64,000 bases of DNA from UBA9647 sp963739335 (GTDB taxonomy: Bacteria; Bacteroidota; Ignavibacteria; UBA10030). Shown here one piece after another: positions 25,847 to 35,161 of the stretch. Each line of letters opens with the position of its first letter. The first letter of the stretch is position 1. The notes beneath the pieces are model-generated. The model was not told the origin of the DNA, ran no database searches, and worked only from the letters and a program-made list of their open reading frames with translations. The stretch spans positions 3,643 through 67,642 of the forward strand of contig CAVUAC010000003.1 of the NCBI GenBank assembly GCA_963739335.1, given 5' to 3'. A program made the position numbers and the translations under genes.

Positions 25847-26773
25847 ATGGACAGACGTACGTTCTTTCGCCAGAGCTTGGGATTCTCTGCGCTCGCGGGT
25901 TCGTATCTGGCTTTTGGCAGAAGCAAGGATTTGTTTGCCTCTGCTCCTCTGCGCATGATGCCGGCGCCTGTCGATCTGGTGGCGGTGCGCGGAGGCGAGC
26001 CCGACGCAATGTTTCAGAAAGGGATCGAGGCCATGGGCGGCATCGGTGCGTTTGTGAAGAAGGGACAGAAGGTTGTCCTCAAGCCGAACATTGGCTGGGA
26101 TGTACTCCCCGAGCGTGGCGGAAACACAAACCCAAAGCTTGTCGCGGAAATCATCAAGCAGTGCCTCCAGGCTGGTGCAAGGGAAGTTTACGTTTTTGAC
26201 CACACGTGCGATGAGTGGCAGCGGTGCTATAAGAATAGCGGAATAGAAGCAGCGGTGAAGAACGCTGGCGGCAAGATCGCTCCGGCCCACACCGAAAGCT
26301 ATTATCACGAGATCAGTATCCCCAATGGCAAGGTCCTGAAGCAGGCGAAGGAACATGAGCTGGTCCTCGATGCGGATGTTTTCATTAATGTCCCAATTCT
26401 TAAGAGCCACGGTTCATCGCGCATTACGGCTTCGCTGAAGAATCTCATGGGAAACGTATGGGATCGTGGCTACTGGCATGGGAATGATCTTCACCAGTGT
26501 ATCGCTGACTTTGGTACCTTCCGCAAACCAACACTTAATGTGGTCGATGCCTACTATGTCATGAAGCGTAACGGTCCGCGCGGCGTCTCTGTTGAAGATG
26601 TGGTGACGATGAAAGCGCAGCTGCTTTCGACCGACATGGTTGCTATCGACACGGCAGCAGTGAAGATGTACGGATCAGATCCGAAAGAAATCCGCCATAT
26701 TCAGATCGCCGCCGAGCAGGGAGTTGGCCGCAGTGATCTGGACAAACTCAATATCAAGCGGATTACGATCTGA
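25847..26773 (+). CDS. DUF362-domain protein with Tat-like signal
   Basis: A 308-residue protein. It starts MDRRTFFRQSLGFSALAGSY, a twin-arginine-like signal followed by a hydrophobic stretch, so export in folded form is likely. DUF362 landmarks: GQKVVLKPNIGWD, NTNPKLVAEIIKQCL, NVPILKSHGSSRITASLKNLMG and VDAYYVMKRNGPRG. DUF362 proteins are often linked to iron-sulfur redox units. CCGGAGGAG at 25836-25843 fixes ATG 25847 over an in-frame ATG at 25748. A TTG-initiated polyferredoxin gene begins 9 bp after the stop, so the two form an operon and probably one membrane-associated redox complex. Confidence 0.85.
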   Translation: MDRRTFFRQSLGFSALAGSYLAFGRSKDLFASAPLRMMPAPVDLVAVRGGEPDAMFQKGIEAMGGIGAFVKKGQKVVLKPNIGWDVLPERGGNTNPKLVAEIIKQCLQAGAREVYVFDHTCDEWQRCYKNSGIEAAVKNAGGKIAPAHTESYYHEISIPNGKVLKQAKEHELVLDADVFINVPILKSHGSSRITASLKNLMGNVWDRGYWHGNDLHQCIADFGTFRKPTLNVVDAYYVMKRNGPRGVSVEDVVTMKAQLLSTDMVAIDTAAVKMYGSDPKEIRHIQIAAEQGVGRSDLDKLNIKRITI

Positions 26774-26782
26774 GGTAGCTCC

Positions 26783-28343
26783 TTGCAAGCACTCAAGAAG
26801 ATCAGGGTTGGTCTTGCGGTGGTGATGTTGGTCCTCGTGGCTGTGGTCTTCTTGGACTTCACGAACCACGTCCCCCCATCGTGGACGACCGTCCTCGTCG
26901 GCCTGCAGATCATTCCCTCACTGACGAAACTCATCACAGGCCTCACCGTTGCCTCAATCGGATTGATCGTTGTGGTTGCGTTGACCCTGACGTTCGGGCG
27001 GGTGTACTGCTCGACGATCTGTCCGCTCGGGACGCTGCAGGATATTGTCATCCGTCTTTCGGGCCGGATGCGGCGCAGAAGGTGGTACCGCTACAAACCT
27101 GCTCCACTGTTTCTTCATTATGGGCTCCTTGCCATCAGCGGGATCGTTGCCATTGCCGGCAGCATGGCTCTTGTCGACCTTCTCGAGCCCTTCAGCAACT
27201 TCGGACGGATCCTCACAAATCTTGCAGACCCGGTCCTGGTTTCCGCCAACAACGCCGCTGCGTCAGTGCTTGGCCGGTTTCGCATTTTTGCGCTCTACAA
27301 TGTCCCGCTGCTCCACGTCCGGTTCATGGCGGTTCTTCTGACACTGGCCTTCCTTGTGCTCATTGTCTATCTCTCTTATCGGCACGGCCGGCTCTTCTGC
27401 AACATGCTGTGTCCCGCGGGTGCCCTGCTCGGTCTGCTTTCGAAATTCTCCTTCTTCAAGATTGCGATCGTCGAAGAGCGCTGCACTGATTGCGGGTTCT
27501 GCGAAATGGTGTGCAAAGCCAACTGCATCGACAGCGAGTCGAAGAAGATCGACTTCAATGCTTGTATCGGGTGTTTCAATTGCATCGACGCCTGTCCGAC
27601 CGTTGCTTTGAAGTTCGACGGCTTCTGGAAGAAGAAGCGCGAGGCAAAGCCCCTAGCGGTTGATGAACCGCGTCGGGCATTTCTCGGAGCCGTTGCGGCT
27701 ACGAGTTCATTGCTGCTGATGACGGGCACCAATGCCGCGGGAGAGCAAGTCCCCCAGAATGTCACATTTGACGAGAGCAGGAGCATGCCGGTAACACCTC
27801 CGGGCTCGCAGCGGCAAAGACCGGTTTTCCAATCTGTGCACGGCCTGTCACCTCTGCATCAGCGTGTGCCCACCGCAGGTGCTTTATCCATCGATCTTCG
27901 AGTATGGCCTTGCCGGCATGATGCAGCCGAAGATGAACTACAATGCAGCCTACTGCAACTACGAGTGCGTGCTCTGCACGCAGGTCTGTCCGAGTGGTGC
28001 ACTTCTGCCACTGGATGTAGAAGCGAAGAAGGAAGTGCAGGTGGGGAGGGCGAGTTTTATCAAGGACGACTGCATCGTCATCACGAAAAAGAAAGACTGT
28101 GGTGCATGTGCTGAACACTGCCCGACGAAAGCCGTCAAGATGGTGCCATACGAGCAAAAACTGATGCTGCCTGAACTGAACAACGATGTGTGTGTGGGCT
28201 GCGGAGCGTGTGAACACGCGTGTCCGACGACACCCCGGAAGGCGATCTACGTTGTGGCCAACGATGTCCATCAAAAGGCGAAGAAGCCACAAGTCCAGAA
28301 ACTGGAAAACCCGCTCGAGACTCAGAAGGACTTTCCCTTCTAG
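26783..28343 (+). CDS. Membrane-bound 4Fe-4S polyferredoxin, NapH/CcoG-like (apparent frameshift)
   Basis: About 519 residues. The N-terminal half has four or five membrane helices and the NapH-type motifs STICPLGTLQD and CNMLCPAGALLGLL. Then come ferredoxin clusters CTDCGFCEMVCKANC and CIGCFNCIDACP. An internal EPRRAFLGAVAATSSLLLM segment looks like a Tat motif plus a further membrane span, followed by more clusters: CTACHLCISVCP, CNYECVLCTQVCP, CGACAEHCP and CVGCGACEHACP. The frame changes at about 27803-27812; correcting it restores SGKDRFSNLCTACHLC. It would pass electrons across or along the membrane to or from the DUF362 partner upstream. It starts with TTG 26783. Confidence 0.82.
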
Positions 28344-28443
28344 AGAATCAACAATGGAGGATACACCCCGAACATATCGCGTGCATCGAACATTGATTAT
28401 GCCTACATTTGCTGTTGTTCAATCTCAACGGAGGATAACTCCC

Positions 28444-29589
28444 ATGAAGACGTCATTCGTCCTTACCACAATCGGCTGTATCCTACTCGTTGCGCTCATG
28501 GTGTCGTGCAGCGGGACAAAACAGGAGTCGTCTACTATGAAAAAGGAACTCTTCGGCAAGACCCCCGACGGAACAGAGGTGTTCATCTATGCACTGAAGA
28601 ACAAGAATGGAATGGAAGCCCGGATTACGAACTATGGCGGGATCGTTGTGTCGTTGCTTGTGCCTGACCGGAGCGGCAAGTTCGCGGATATCGTGCTGGG
28701 GTATGACTCGTTGTCGAGCTACCTCAAAGATACCCCGTATTTCGGCGCGCTCGTTGGTCGGTACGGAAACAGGATTGGAAAAGGGACGTTTGAGTTGAAC
28801 GGCGCGAAGTATACGCTCGCGATCAACAATGGTCCAAACCACCTCCATGGCGGATTAAAGGGATTCGACAAGGTTGTCTGGTCTGTCGACGAACGCGCAG
28901 GCAAAGCGGGCCAATCGCTGGTTCTCACCTATCTGAGTAAGGACGGAGAAGAAGGGTATCCGGGCAACCTGTCGGTGAAAGTCGTCTACGAGTTGACCGA
29001 CGGCAACGAGCTGAAGATCGATTACACGGCAACGACGGACAAGCCGACGGTGCAAAACCTCACGCACCATTCCTATTTCAATCTCGCCGGTGCGGGGAAC
29101 GGGAATATCCTGGATCACGAACTTTTCATCGATGCGGATCGATTCACTCCGGTCGATTCCGGATTGATACCCACAGGCGAGCTCAGAAGCGTTCGCGGTA
29201 CGCCATTAGATTTCACTACTCAGACTGCGATCGGAGCTCGGATTGGTGACAAGTATGAGCAGTTGGTGAAGGGTGGGGGATACGACCACAACTGGGTGCT
29301 GAACAAGGCGGCGGATTCCCTTGGCCTTGCCGCGAGGGTCTATGAGAAGACATCAGGCCGGTTGATGGAGGTGCTGACCAGAGAGCCAGGCCTGCAATTC
29401 TACTCAGGCAATTTCCTCAATGTGACACATGTAGGAAAGGGAAGCAAGAAATACGAGTATCGTTACGGGTTCTGCCTCGAGACGCAGCATTTCCCAGATT
29501 CGCCAAACAAGCCCCAATTTCCTTCGACGGTTCTGAATCCCGGACAGACCTACACCTCGACGACGATCTACCGGTTCTCGACGAAGTAG
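28444..29589 (+). CDS. galM: Aldose 1-epimerase, exported lipoprotein (GalM family)
   Basis: A 381-residue mutarotase interconverting alpha and beta anomers of aldoses such as galactose or arabinose. A signal sequence ends in the lipobox LVALMVSC, so the enzyme is probably anchored in the periplasm or outer membrane. Family motifs: EARITNYGGIVVSLLVPD, GRYGNRIGKGTF, NGPNHLHGG (catalytic His), NLTHHSYFNLAG, and the C-terminal catalytic Glu in FCLETQHFPDSPN. CGGAGG upstream supports ATG 28444; the longer frame from 28186 overlaps the polyferredoxin gene. It heads the arabinose/galactose locus. Confidence 0.92.
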   Translation: MKTSFVLTTIGCILLVALMVSCSGTKQESSTMKKELFGKTPDGTEVFIYALKNKNGMEARITNYGGIVVSLLVPDRSGKFADIVLGYDSLSSYLKDTPYFGALVGRYGNRIGKGTFELNGAKYTLAINNGPNHLHGGLKGFDKVVWSVDERAGKAGQSLVLTYLSKDGEEGYPGNLSVKVVYELTDGNELKIDYTATTDKPTVQNLTHHSYFNLAGAGNGNILDHELFIDADRFTPVDSGLIPTGELRSVRGTPLDFTTQTAIGARIGDKYEQLVKGGGYDHNWVLNKAADSLGLAARVYEKTSGRLMEVLTREPGLQFYSGNFLNVTHVGKGSKKYEYRYGFCLETQHFPDSPNKPQFPSTVLNPGQTYTSTTIYRFSTK

Positions 29590-29593
29590 TGCC

Positions 29594-29639
29594 AAGTGAC
29601 CGGCACTTCTTCAGCATTCGCGTGAAGTGCCGGTCACTT
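29594..29639. terminator. Perfect 16-bp inverted repeat after galM
   Basis: AAGTGACCGGCACTTC (29594-29609) and its exact complement (29624-29639) flank a 14-nt loop, immediately after the galM stop. There is no T-tract, so it may be a 3' mRNA-stabilising hairpin or an interspersed palindrome rather than an intrinsic terminator. Confidence 0.55.
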
Positions 29640-29660
29640 CGCTTAGAATCTACTTGCTAT

Positions 29661-29678
29661 TGCGTGTACGTTAACGCA
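29661..29678. promoter_or_regulatory. LacI-family operator-like palindrome
   Basis: TGCGTGTACGTTAACGCA: an 18-bp even palindrome with central CG and 7 of 9 base pairs matched. This shape is typical of LacI-family operators. It precedes the transporter remnant and the LacI-type regulator gene, which is its likely reader (autoregulation and control of the ara genes; inference). Confidence 0.45.
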
Positions 29679-29780
29679 TTTTGGACCACGGCGCCCACGG
29701 CAACCCCGCACCGCAGTTCTCTATGACCCTCGTCTGTTGCCTGGTGGGCTCTGCAATTCCTGGTCGCCCCTGCCGAACCT

Positions 29781-30131
29781 ATGGCTCCTCTCCTCGAAGT
29801 CAGGCAGATCTCGAACAGCTTCGGCTCTACGCAAGCATTGCGCCGTGCGTTCCTCGTTCTGGATGCCAGGGAGATTCACGCGCTCGTCGGGGAAAACGGT
29901 GCCGGCAAATCGACGCTCATGAAGATACTCGCCGGCGTTCATCGAAAGGATGAGGGGGACGTTTTCCTGGAGGGCCGCGCGGTCAGCCCCTCCAATCCAC
30001 AGGATGCGAGACGTCTCGGAATAGCGAAGGAGGCAAAGATTGTTCCCTTGCCTCGCATCATCGACACCGGCACGATCGTCATCGACAAAAGCAACGTCCG
30101 GGCGTTCAGGCGCACTCAGGGCAATCCATGA
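29781..30131 (+). pseudogene. Remnant of a sugar ABC transporter: ATPase N terminus joined to substrate-binding-protein C terminus
   Basis: The 116-codon frame starts like a ribose/rhamnose-type (MglA/RbsA) sugar ABC ATPase: LLEVRQISNSFGSTQAL, Walker A GENGAGKST (37-45), LMKILAGVHRKDEGDVFLEG. At about residue 83, just before the expected Q-loop, the text switches to KIVPLPRIIDTGTIVIDKSNV, which looks like the last 30 residues of a periplasmic sugar-binding protein. The rest of the ATPase, the permease(s) and most of the binding protein, probably around 4 kb, are absent. Either an in-frame deletion has fused the ends of an operon, or the assembly collapsed. The product cannot be a working ATPase. 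Confidence 0.65.
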
Positions 30132-30187
30132 TGTTCTTGCCTCAGGCGTGATCTCAGTCGGCAGGGATTTCCAGGGAGCGGTACGAC

Positions 30188-31222
30188 GTGACATCAATCA
30201 AAGACATTGCTGCAAGAGCGAAGGTTTCCATCGGCACAGTTGACCGTGTTCTGCACAACAGAGGTCGGGTCTCCGATGAGACGAAGACGCGCGTGCAGCG
30301 TATTGTGAGGGAGCTTGGGTACAGGCCGAACATCTATGCGCGCAACCTGTCACTCGATCGGATTTATCGTTTCAGCATCCTCATGCCGCGCTTGTCGCAG
30401 GATAGCAACTACTGGTGCATTCCCGCCAAGGGAATTGATCGAGCAGTGCGAGAACTTGAGATGAACAGAGTGTGCGCCGATTATCATGTCTTCGATCGTT
30501 ACTCTGAGCAATCGTTCGAACGCGCGTTTCGGCAGGCGCTCCAGGCGAGGCCCGACGGTTTATTGATTGCGCCGGTACTGCCCCGCGTCGCAGAAGCGTT
30601 GGTCCCAACTATTCCGAGGGGGATGCCGTATGTGTTCTTCGACTCCACGATTCCCGGCACCGATTGCCTTTCGTTCATTGGACAGGATCCGTACCAGAGC
30701 GGGCTGCTGGCCGGACGTTTGATGAACAATGTCATTCGAAATGAAGGAAGCGTGGCCATTGTCAAAGTTATTCCGGAGGATTTCCATATCAATGAGCGTA
30801 TCCGCGGATTCCTCTCTGGCCTCGAGGTAAGACCCCCGAAGTATGCTCGTGTCTATGAAGTCGACAGTCACCGAGGTGAGGGGGCATTCGACGAGGTTGC
30901 AGAAAGGATTCTTCGGGAGGTCGATCAGCTTCGAGGCATTTTCGTGTCGAACGCGTGGACGCATGCCGTTGCGCACTACGTTCACGCACGTTCTCGGCAG
31001 CGGAGAGTTTCCATCCTTGGATACGACCTGGTCGCAAAGAATCTGAAGTATCTCGAACGCGGATTCATCGACTTCCTGATCAGTCAGCGACCTGAGATGC
31101 AGGGATATGAAGGAATGTACTGTTTGTATGAACACGTGGTGCTTCGGGAGGCGGTGAAGCAGAGAATCATGGTGCCCATCGATATTCTGACAGCTGACAA
31201 CATCGAATACTATCAAGGTTAG
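30188..31222 (+). CDS. LacI-family transcriptional regulator
   Basis: A 344-residue sugar-responsive repressor or activator. The N-terminal helix-turn-helix reads SIKDIAARAKVSIGTVDRVLHNRG (3-26), with the hinge region GYRPNIYARNL. The remainder is a periplasmic-binding-protein-like effector domain (about 60-340), with FIGQDPYQSGLLAGRLM as the usual hinge-crossing segment. It starts with GTG 30188 after GGGAGC. It lies 14 bp before araB and just after the transporter remnant, so the most likely effector is L-arabinose or a derivative. The operator-like palindrome at 29661-29678 is a candidate site. Confidence 0.9.
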   Translation: MTSIKDIAARAKVSIGTVDRVLHNRGRVSDETKTRVQRIVRELGYRPNIYARNLSLDRIYRFSILMPRLSQDSNYWCIPAKGIDRAVRELEMNRVCADYHVFDRYSEQSFERAFRQALQARPDGLLIAPVLPRVAEALVPTIPRGMPYVFFDSTIPGTDCLSFIGQDPYQSGLLAGRLMNNVIRNEGSVAIVKVIPEDFHINERIRGFLSGLEVRPPKYARVYEVDSHRGEGAFDEVAERILREVDQLRGIFVSNAWTHAVAHYVHARSRQRRVSILGYDLVAKNLKYLERGFIDFLISQRPEMQGYEGMYCLYEHVVLREAVKQRIMVPIDILTADNIEYYQG

Positions 31223-31236
31223 TCCGGCGAGGAACT

Positions 31237-32931
31237 ATGAACAGCTCAAAGTTCGTCATTGGTGTCGACTTCGGAACGGATTCAGTTCGCACCGTCATCG
31301 TCGATGCCGTGAACGGTACGGAGGTCTCGACCGCAGTCTTCAACTACCCTCGGTGGAAGGAGGGGAGATACTGCGATCCGGCCCGCAATCAGTTTCGTCA
31401 ACATCCTCTCGATTATCTGGAAGGATTGGAGAGAACGGTCAGAGAAGCTCTTCAGCTGGCTCCTCCAGGGGTTGCCCCGAGGGTTGTCGGACTCTCTGTT
31501 GACACGACGGGATCAACACCGGTTGCAGTGGACCGAAAGGGGACGCCGTTATCGCTCCTGCCGGAATTCGAAGAGAACCCGAACGCGATGTTCGTCCTCT
31601 GGAAGGATCACACTGCCGTGAAGGAGGCTGAAGAGATCAATGTGCTGGCACGCTCGTGGGGAGGCGTTGACTTCACTCAATTCGAAGGGGGGATCTACTC
31701 TTCAGAGTGGTTCTGGGCCAAACTGCTCCACATCATTCGGGAAGACGCTGCTGTGCGAAGAGCTGCGTTTTCGTGGGTCGAGCATTGCGACTGGATCCCG
31801 GCAGTGCTCGCGGGGAACTGCAATCCTCTGACATTGAAGCGGAGCAGATGTGCCGCGGGGCATAAGGCGATGTGGCATGAGTCCTTTCATGGACTTCCAT
31901 CCGAAGAATTCCTATCCAGGCTCGATCCGTTGCTGAAAGGCCTGCGCGCGCAGTTGTACGAGAAGACCTACACCAGCGACATCAGCGTCGGCACATTGTC
32001 GGAGGATTGGGCGAAACGCCTGGATCTGCATACAGACGTCAAGATAGGTGTTGGAGCATTTGATGCACATATGGGGGCCGTGGGAGGTGAAATCACACCG
32101 TACGTGTTGACGAAGATCATGGGGACATCGACGTGCGACATGCTGGTTGCGCCGCAGCAGGATCTCGGCGATCACCTTGTGAAGGGTATCTGCGGTCAGG
32201 TCGATGGATCCATTATTCCCGGCATGGTTGGACTGGAGGCCGGACAATCGGCTTTCGGCGATGTGTACGCCTGGTTCCGGGATGTGCTGATGTGGCCAGT
32301 GGAGCACATCGTAGCCTGGAGTTCTCATCTCGATGGAAAAGCGAAAGAGAAGATCGTCGAGGAGGTGGCCGATAACCTGATCGCTGAGTTGTCTCAGGAA
32401 GCATCGAAGATCCCGATCGAAGAGACGGGAGTTCTGGCATTGGATTGGATGAACGGTCGGCGAACACCGGACGCGAACCAACTTCTGAAAGGCGCCATCA
32501 CCGGACTCACGCTTGGCAGCGACGCTCCGAAGATTTTCCGAGCCCTCGTGGAATCCACGGCGTTCGGCGCGAAGAAAATTGTGGAGAGATTCCGATCAGA
32601 GGGCGTGAAAATCGAGGGCGTCATAGCCCTCGGAGGTGTGGCGAAGAAGTCTCCCTTCATCATGCAGGTGGTGGCCGATGTATTGAATGTTCCCATCAGA
32701 ATTCCAAAATCGGAACAGACGTGCGCGCTCGGTGCGGCAATGTTTGCAGCGGTTGTTGCCGGCCTCTACCCGAAGGTCGAAGACGCGAAACGAGCAATGG
32801 GGAGCGGGTTCGAGACGGAATACAAGCCGAATGCGGCCGGCGTAGAAAAGTATCGAACGCTGTACGATCGGTACGTGCAGCTGGGAGAATACGTCGAAAA
32901 CGAAATCGTGAGCATAAGGAAGAAATCATGA
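31237..32931 (+). CDS. araB: L-ribulokinase
   Basis: Phosphorylates L-ribulose to L-ribulose 5-phosphate with ATP. A 564-residue FGGY-family kinase with the N-terminal phosphate loop GVDFGTDSVRTVIVD, the ribulokinase-type DTTGSTPVAVD strand, WVEHCDWIPAVL, the catalytic-Asp region GVGAFDAHMGAVGG, and ALGGVAKKSPFIMQVVADVL. Length and motifs match bacterial AraB rather than xylulokinase. Its stop overlaps the araD start (ATGA at 32928-32931), so translation is coupled. Confidence 0.94.
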   Translation: MNSSKFVIGVDFGTDSVRTVIVDAVNGTEVSTAVFNYPRWKEGRYCDPARNQFRQHPLDYLEGLERTVREALQLAPPGVAPRVVGLSVDTTGSTPVAVDRKGTPLSLLPEFEENPNAMFVLWKDHTAVKEAEEINVLARSWGGVDFTQFEGGIYSSEWFWAKLLHIIREDAAVRRAAFSWVEHCDWIPAVLAGNCNPLTLKRSRCAAGHKAMWHESFHGLPSEEFLSRLDPLLKGLRAQLYEKTYTSDISVGTLSEDWAKRLDLHTDVKIGVGAFDAHMGAVGGEITPYVLTKIMGTSTCDMLVAPQQDLGDHLVKGICGQVDGSIIPGMVGLEAGQSAFGDVYAWFRDVLMWPVEHIVAWSSHLDGKAKEKIVEEVADNLIAELSQEASKIPIEETGVLALDWMNGRRTPDANQLLKGAITGLTLGSDAPKIFRALVESTAFGAKKIVERFRSEGVKIEGVIALGGVAKKSPFIMQVVADVLNVPIRIPKSEQTCALGAAMFAAVVAGLYPKVEDAKRAMGSGFETEYKPNAAGVEKYRTLYDRYVQLGEYVENEIVSIRKKS

Positions 32932-33623
32932 GTGCAATCAGAGAACTCAAAGAACGTGTCTGGCGCTGCAACAAGGAGCTGCCTCAGCTCGGTCTTGTTG
33001 TCCACGCATTCGGCAATGTCAGCGGCATTGATCGTCGTGAGGGGCTCGTCGCCATAAAACCGAGCGGCGTATTGTATAGAGATTTGAAAGTCGATGACAT
33101 CGTCGTCGTCGATCTCGAGAACAATGTGGTCGAGGGAAAGCTCCGGCCGTCGTCTGACACAAAGACCCATACACTTCTCTATCGGAGTTTCCCCGACATC
33201 GGCGGGGTCGTGCACACTCATTCGACACATGCAGTGGCATGGGCGCAGGCGATGAAACCCATTCCGATCATGGGGACGACCCATGCAGATTTGCTCTCGG
33301 CCGATGTGCCGTGCACGAAAGTCATGAGCGACAAGATGATAGAGGGCGACTATGAGGAGGAGACAGGAAAACAGATCTTGACCGCATTTGCCAGGAGGTC
33401 TTATAAAGAGATTCCGATGGTACTGGTTGCCTGTCACGGTCCGTTCACCTGGGGCGAGACGCCGGAGAAGGCTCTCTATCACAGCCACATGCTCGAGGAA
33501 CTCGCAACGATGGCAATGTTGACGTTGCAGATCAATCCTCGGACACCAAGATTGAAGAAAACGCTTATCGACAAACACTATCTGAGAAAGCATGGGCCGG
33601 ACGCGTACTACGGGCAGGAATAA
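32928..33623 (+). CDS. araD: L-ribulose-5-phosphate 4-epimerase
   Basis: Converts L-ribulose 5-phosphate to D-xylulose 5-phosphate, the link to the pentose phosphate pathway. It has 231 residues of the class II aldolase/AraD fold, with FGNVSGIDRREGLVAIKPSGV at the phosphate site, the zinc histidines in VVHTHSTHAVAWAQ, and the distal ACHGPFTWG segment. It starts at ATG 32928 inside the araB stop; an upstream extension of the frame is ruled out because it runs inside araB. Length is identical to Escherichia coli AraD. Confidence 0.95.
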   Translation: MSAIRELKERVWRCNKELPQLGLVVHAFGNVSGIDRREGLVAIKPSGVLYRDLKVDDIVVVDLENNVVEGKLRPSSDTKTHTLLYRSFPDIGGVVHTHSTHAVAWAQAMKPIPIMGTTHADLLSADVPCTKVMSDKMIEGDYEEETGKQILTAFARRSYKEIPMVLVACHGPFTWGETPEKALYHSHMLEELATMAMLTLQINPRTPRLKKTLIDKHYLRKHGPDAYYGQE

Positions 33624-33647
33624 GTTGACACAGAAAGGAGCTTGCCA

Positions 33648-35128
33648 ATGAAAAACGTTCCATCGGTCGTTATGGGTGTTGTTGCTGTGAGCAGGGATTG
33701 TTTCCCCGCCGAGCTGTCCCGAAAAAGGCGTGTCAAAGTCGTCGAGGAGTGCAAAGCGAGGAACATTCCAGTCGTGGAGCTTCAGACTGTGGTGGAAAAT
33801 GAAAATGATGTGGTCAAGGCGCTAAGTGAAATCAGGGACAAGAGGGTCGACGCGCTTGTCCTCTACCTTGGGCAACTTCGGGCCAGAAGGCCCGACGACA
33901 ATGCTGGCACAGAAATTCGGTGGTCCTGTTATGCTTGCTGCGGCAGCGGAAGAAACTGGAAAGGACTTGTATGACGGCAGAGGAGACGCTTATTGCGGCC
34001 TGCTGAGCGCATCCTATAACGTCGGTCTGCGCAGTCTCAACGTGCACATCCCCCGCCATCCCGTAGGCTCGCCTTCCGAAGTCGCCGTGATGATCGGTGA
34101 GTTCATGCCTGTCTCAAGAATCTACCTGGGATTGAAACGACTCAAGATCTTCTCCTTTGGACCGCGGCCATTCGACTTCCTGACCTGTCACGCACCGATC
34201 AAGCCGCTGTTCGATATCGGAGTGGAGATCATGGAGAACAGTGAGCTCGACATGTACGATATTTATCTGTCAAAGAAGGGAGATTCCCGTATCAAATCTG
34301 TCGCGGCTGATATGGCGAAGGAGCTGGGGAAAGGGAATATGTATCCTGATCTGCTCGAGCCGCTTGCGCAGTTTGAGATCGCGCTTCTTGATTTCATGGA
34401 GAAAAACCTCGGTGCCTCGCAATACGCGGTCTTTGCCAATAAATGCTGGCCTTCGTTTGAGAAGTACTTCGGCTTTGTGCCGTGCTTCATCAATTCCCGG
34501 CTGGCTACCTATGGCATCCCCATTTCGTGTGAATCGGATACCTATGGTGCATTGAGCGAATACATCTCCACCTGCGCAACAGAAATGCCGGCGGCGATCC
34601 TCGACATCAACAACACCGTGCCGCAGGATATGTATGAAGAATCACGAAGCAAGATTGGTGACTACAGGAACCATGACCTCTTCATGGGGTTCCACTGCGG
34701 GAATACATCATCTGCATGTATGGCGACATTCTCAATGAAGTATCAACTGATCATGCATCGGCTGATGGAGCCTGGAAAGGAACCGCAGATCACGAGAGGA
34801 ACCCTCGAAGGGCAGATACGTCCGGGAAAGATGACGGTCTTCCGGCTTCAGGGCACAGCAGATGCTGAACTCAAAGCATACGTTGCAGAGGGTGAAATCC
34901 TGAATATCGATCCAAGGTCGTTCGGCTGCATTGCGGTATTTGCCGTTCGTGAGATGGCGAGGTTCTATCGGCACGTCTTGCTCGAGAAGAGATTCCCGCA
35001 CCACACGGCTGTGGCGTTTGATCATGCCCGGAAGATCTCTCTGGGATGCCATGCGCTTGCTCGGGGTGAAAGATATTTCGTTCAATCGGCCTGCGGGCGT
35101 TCTGTATGACGGTGAAAGCATGTTTTAG
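33648..35128 (+). CDS. L-fucose/L-arabinose isomerase-family protein (two apparent frameshifts)
   Basis: About 493 residues. Takes the slot of AraA in an araB-araD operon and so probably isomerises L-arabinose to L-ribulose (inference from context). The sequence is not classical AraA. It belongs to the fucose/arabinose isomerase fold group, with VLYLGNFGPEGPTTMLAQKFGGPVML near the N terminus, CWPSFEKYFGFVPCFINSRL in the middle, and FHCGNTSSACM and TRGTLEGQIRPGKMTVFRLQG near the end. Two single-base frame changes are needed: one C at about 33873, and one base near 35030-35045 that restores LWDAMRLLGVKDISFNRPAG and the TAG at 35126. AAAGGAG at 33634-33640 fixes ATG 33648. Confidence 0.82.
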
Positions 35129-35161
35129 AATTTCCAGATAACGAAGGAGCTCATTTCCACA

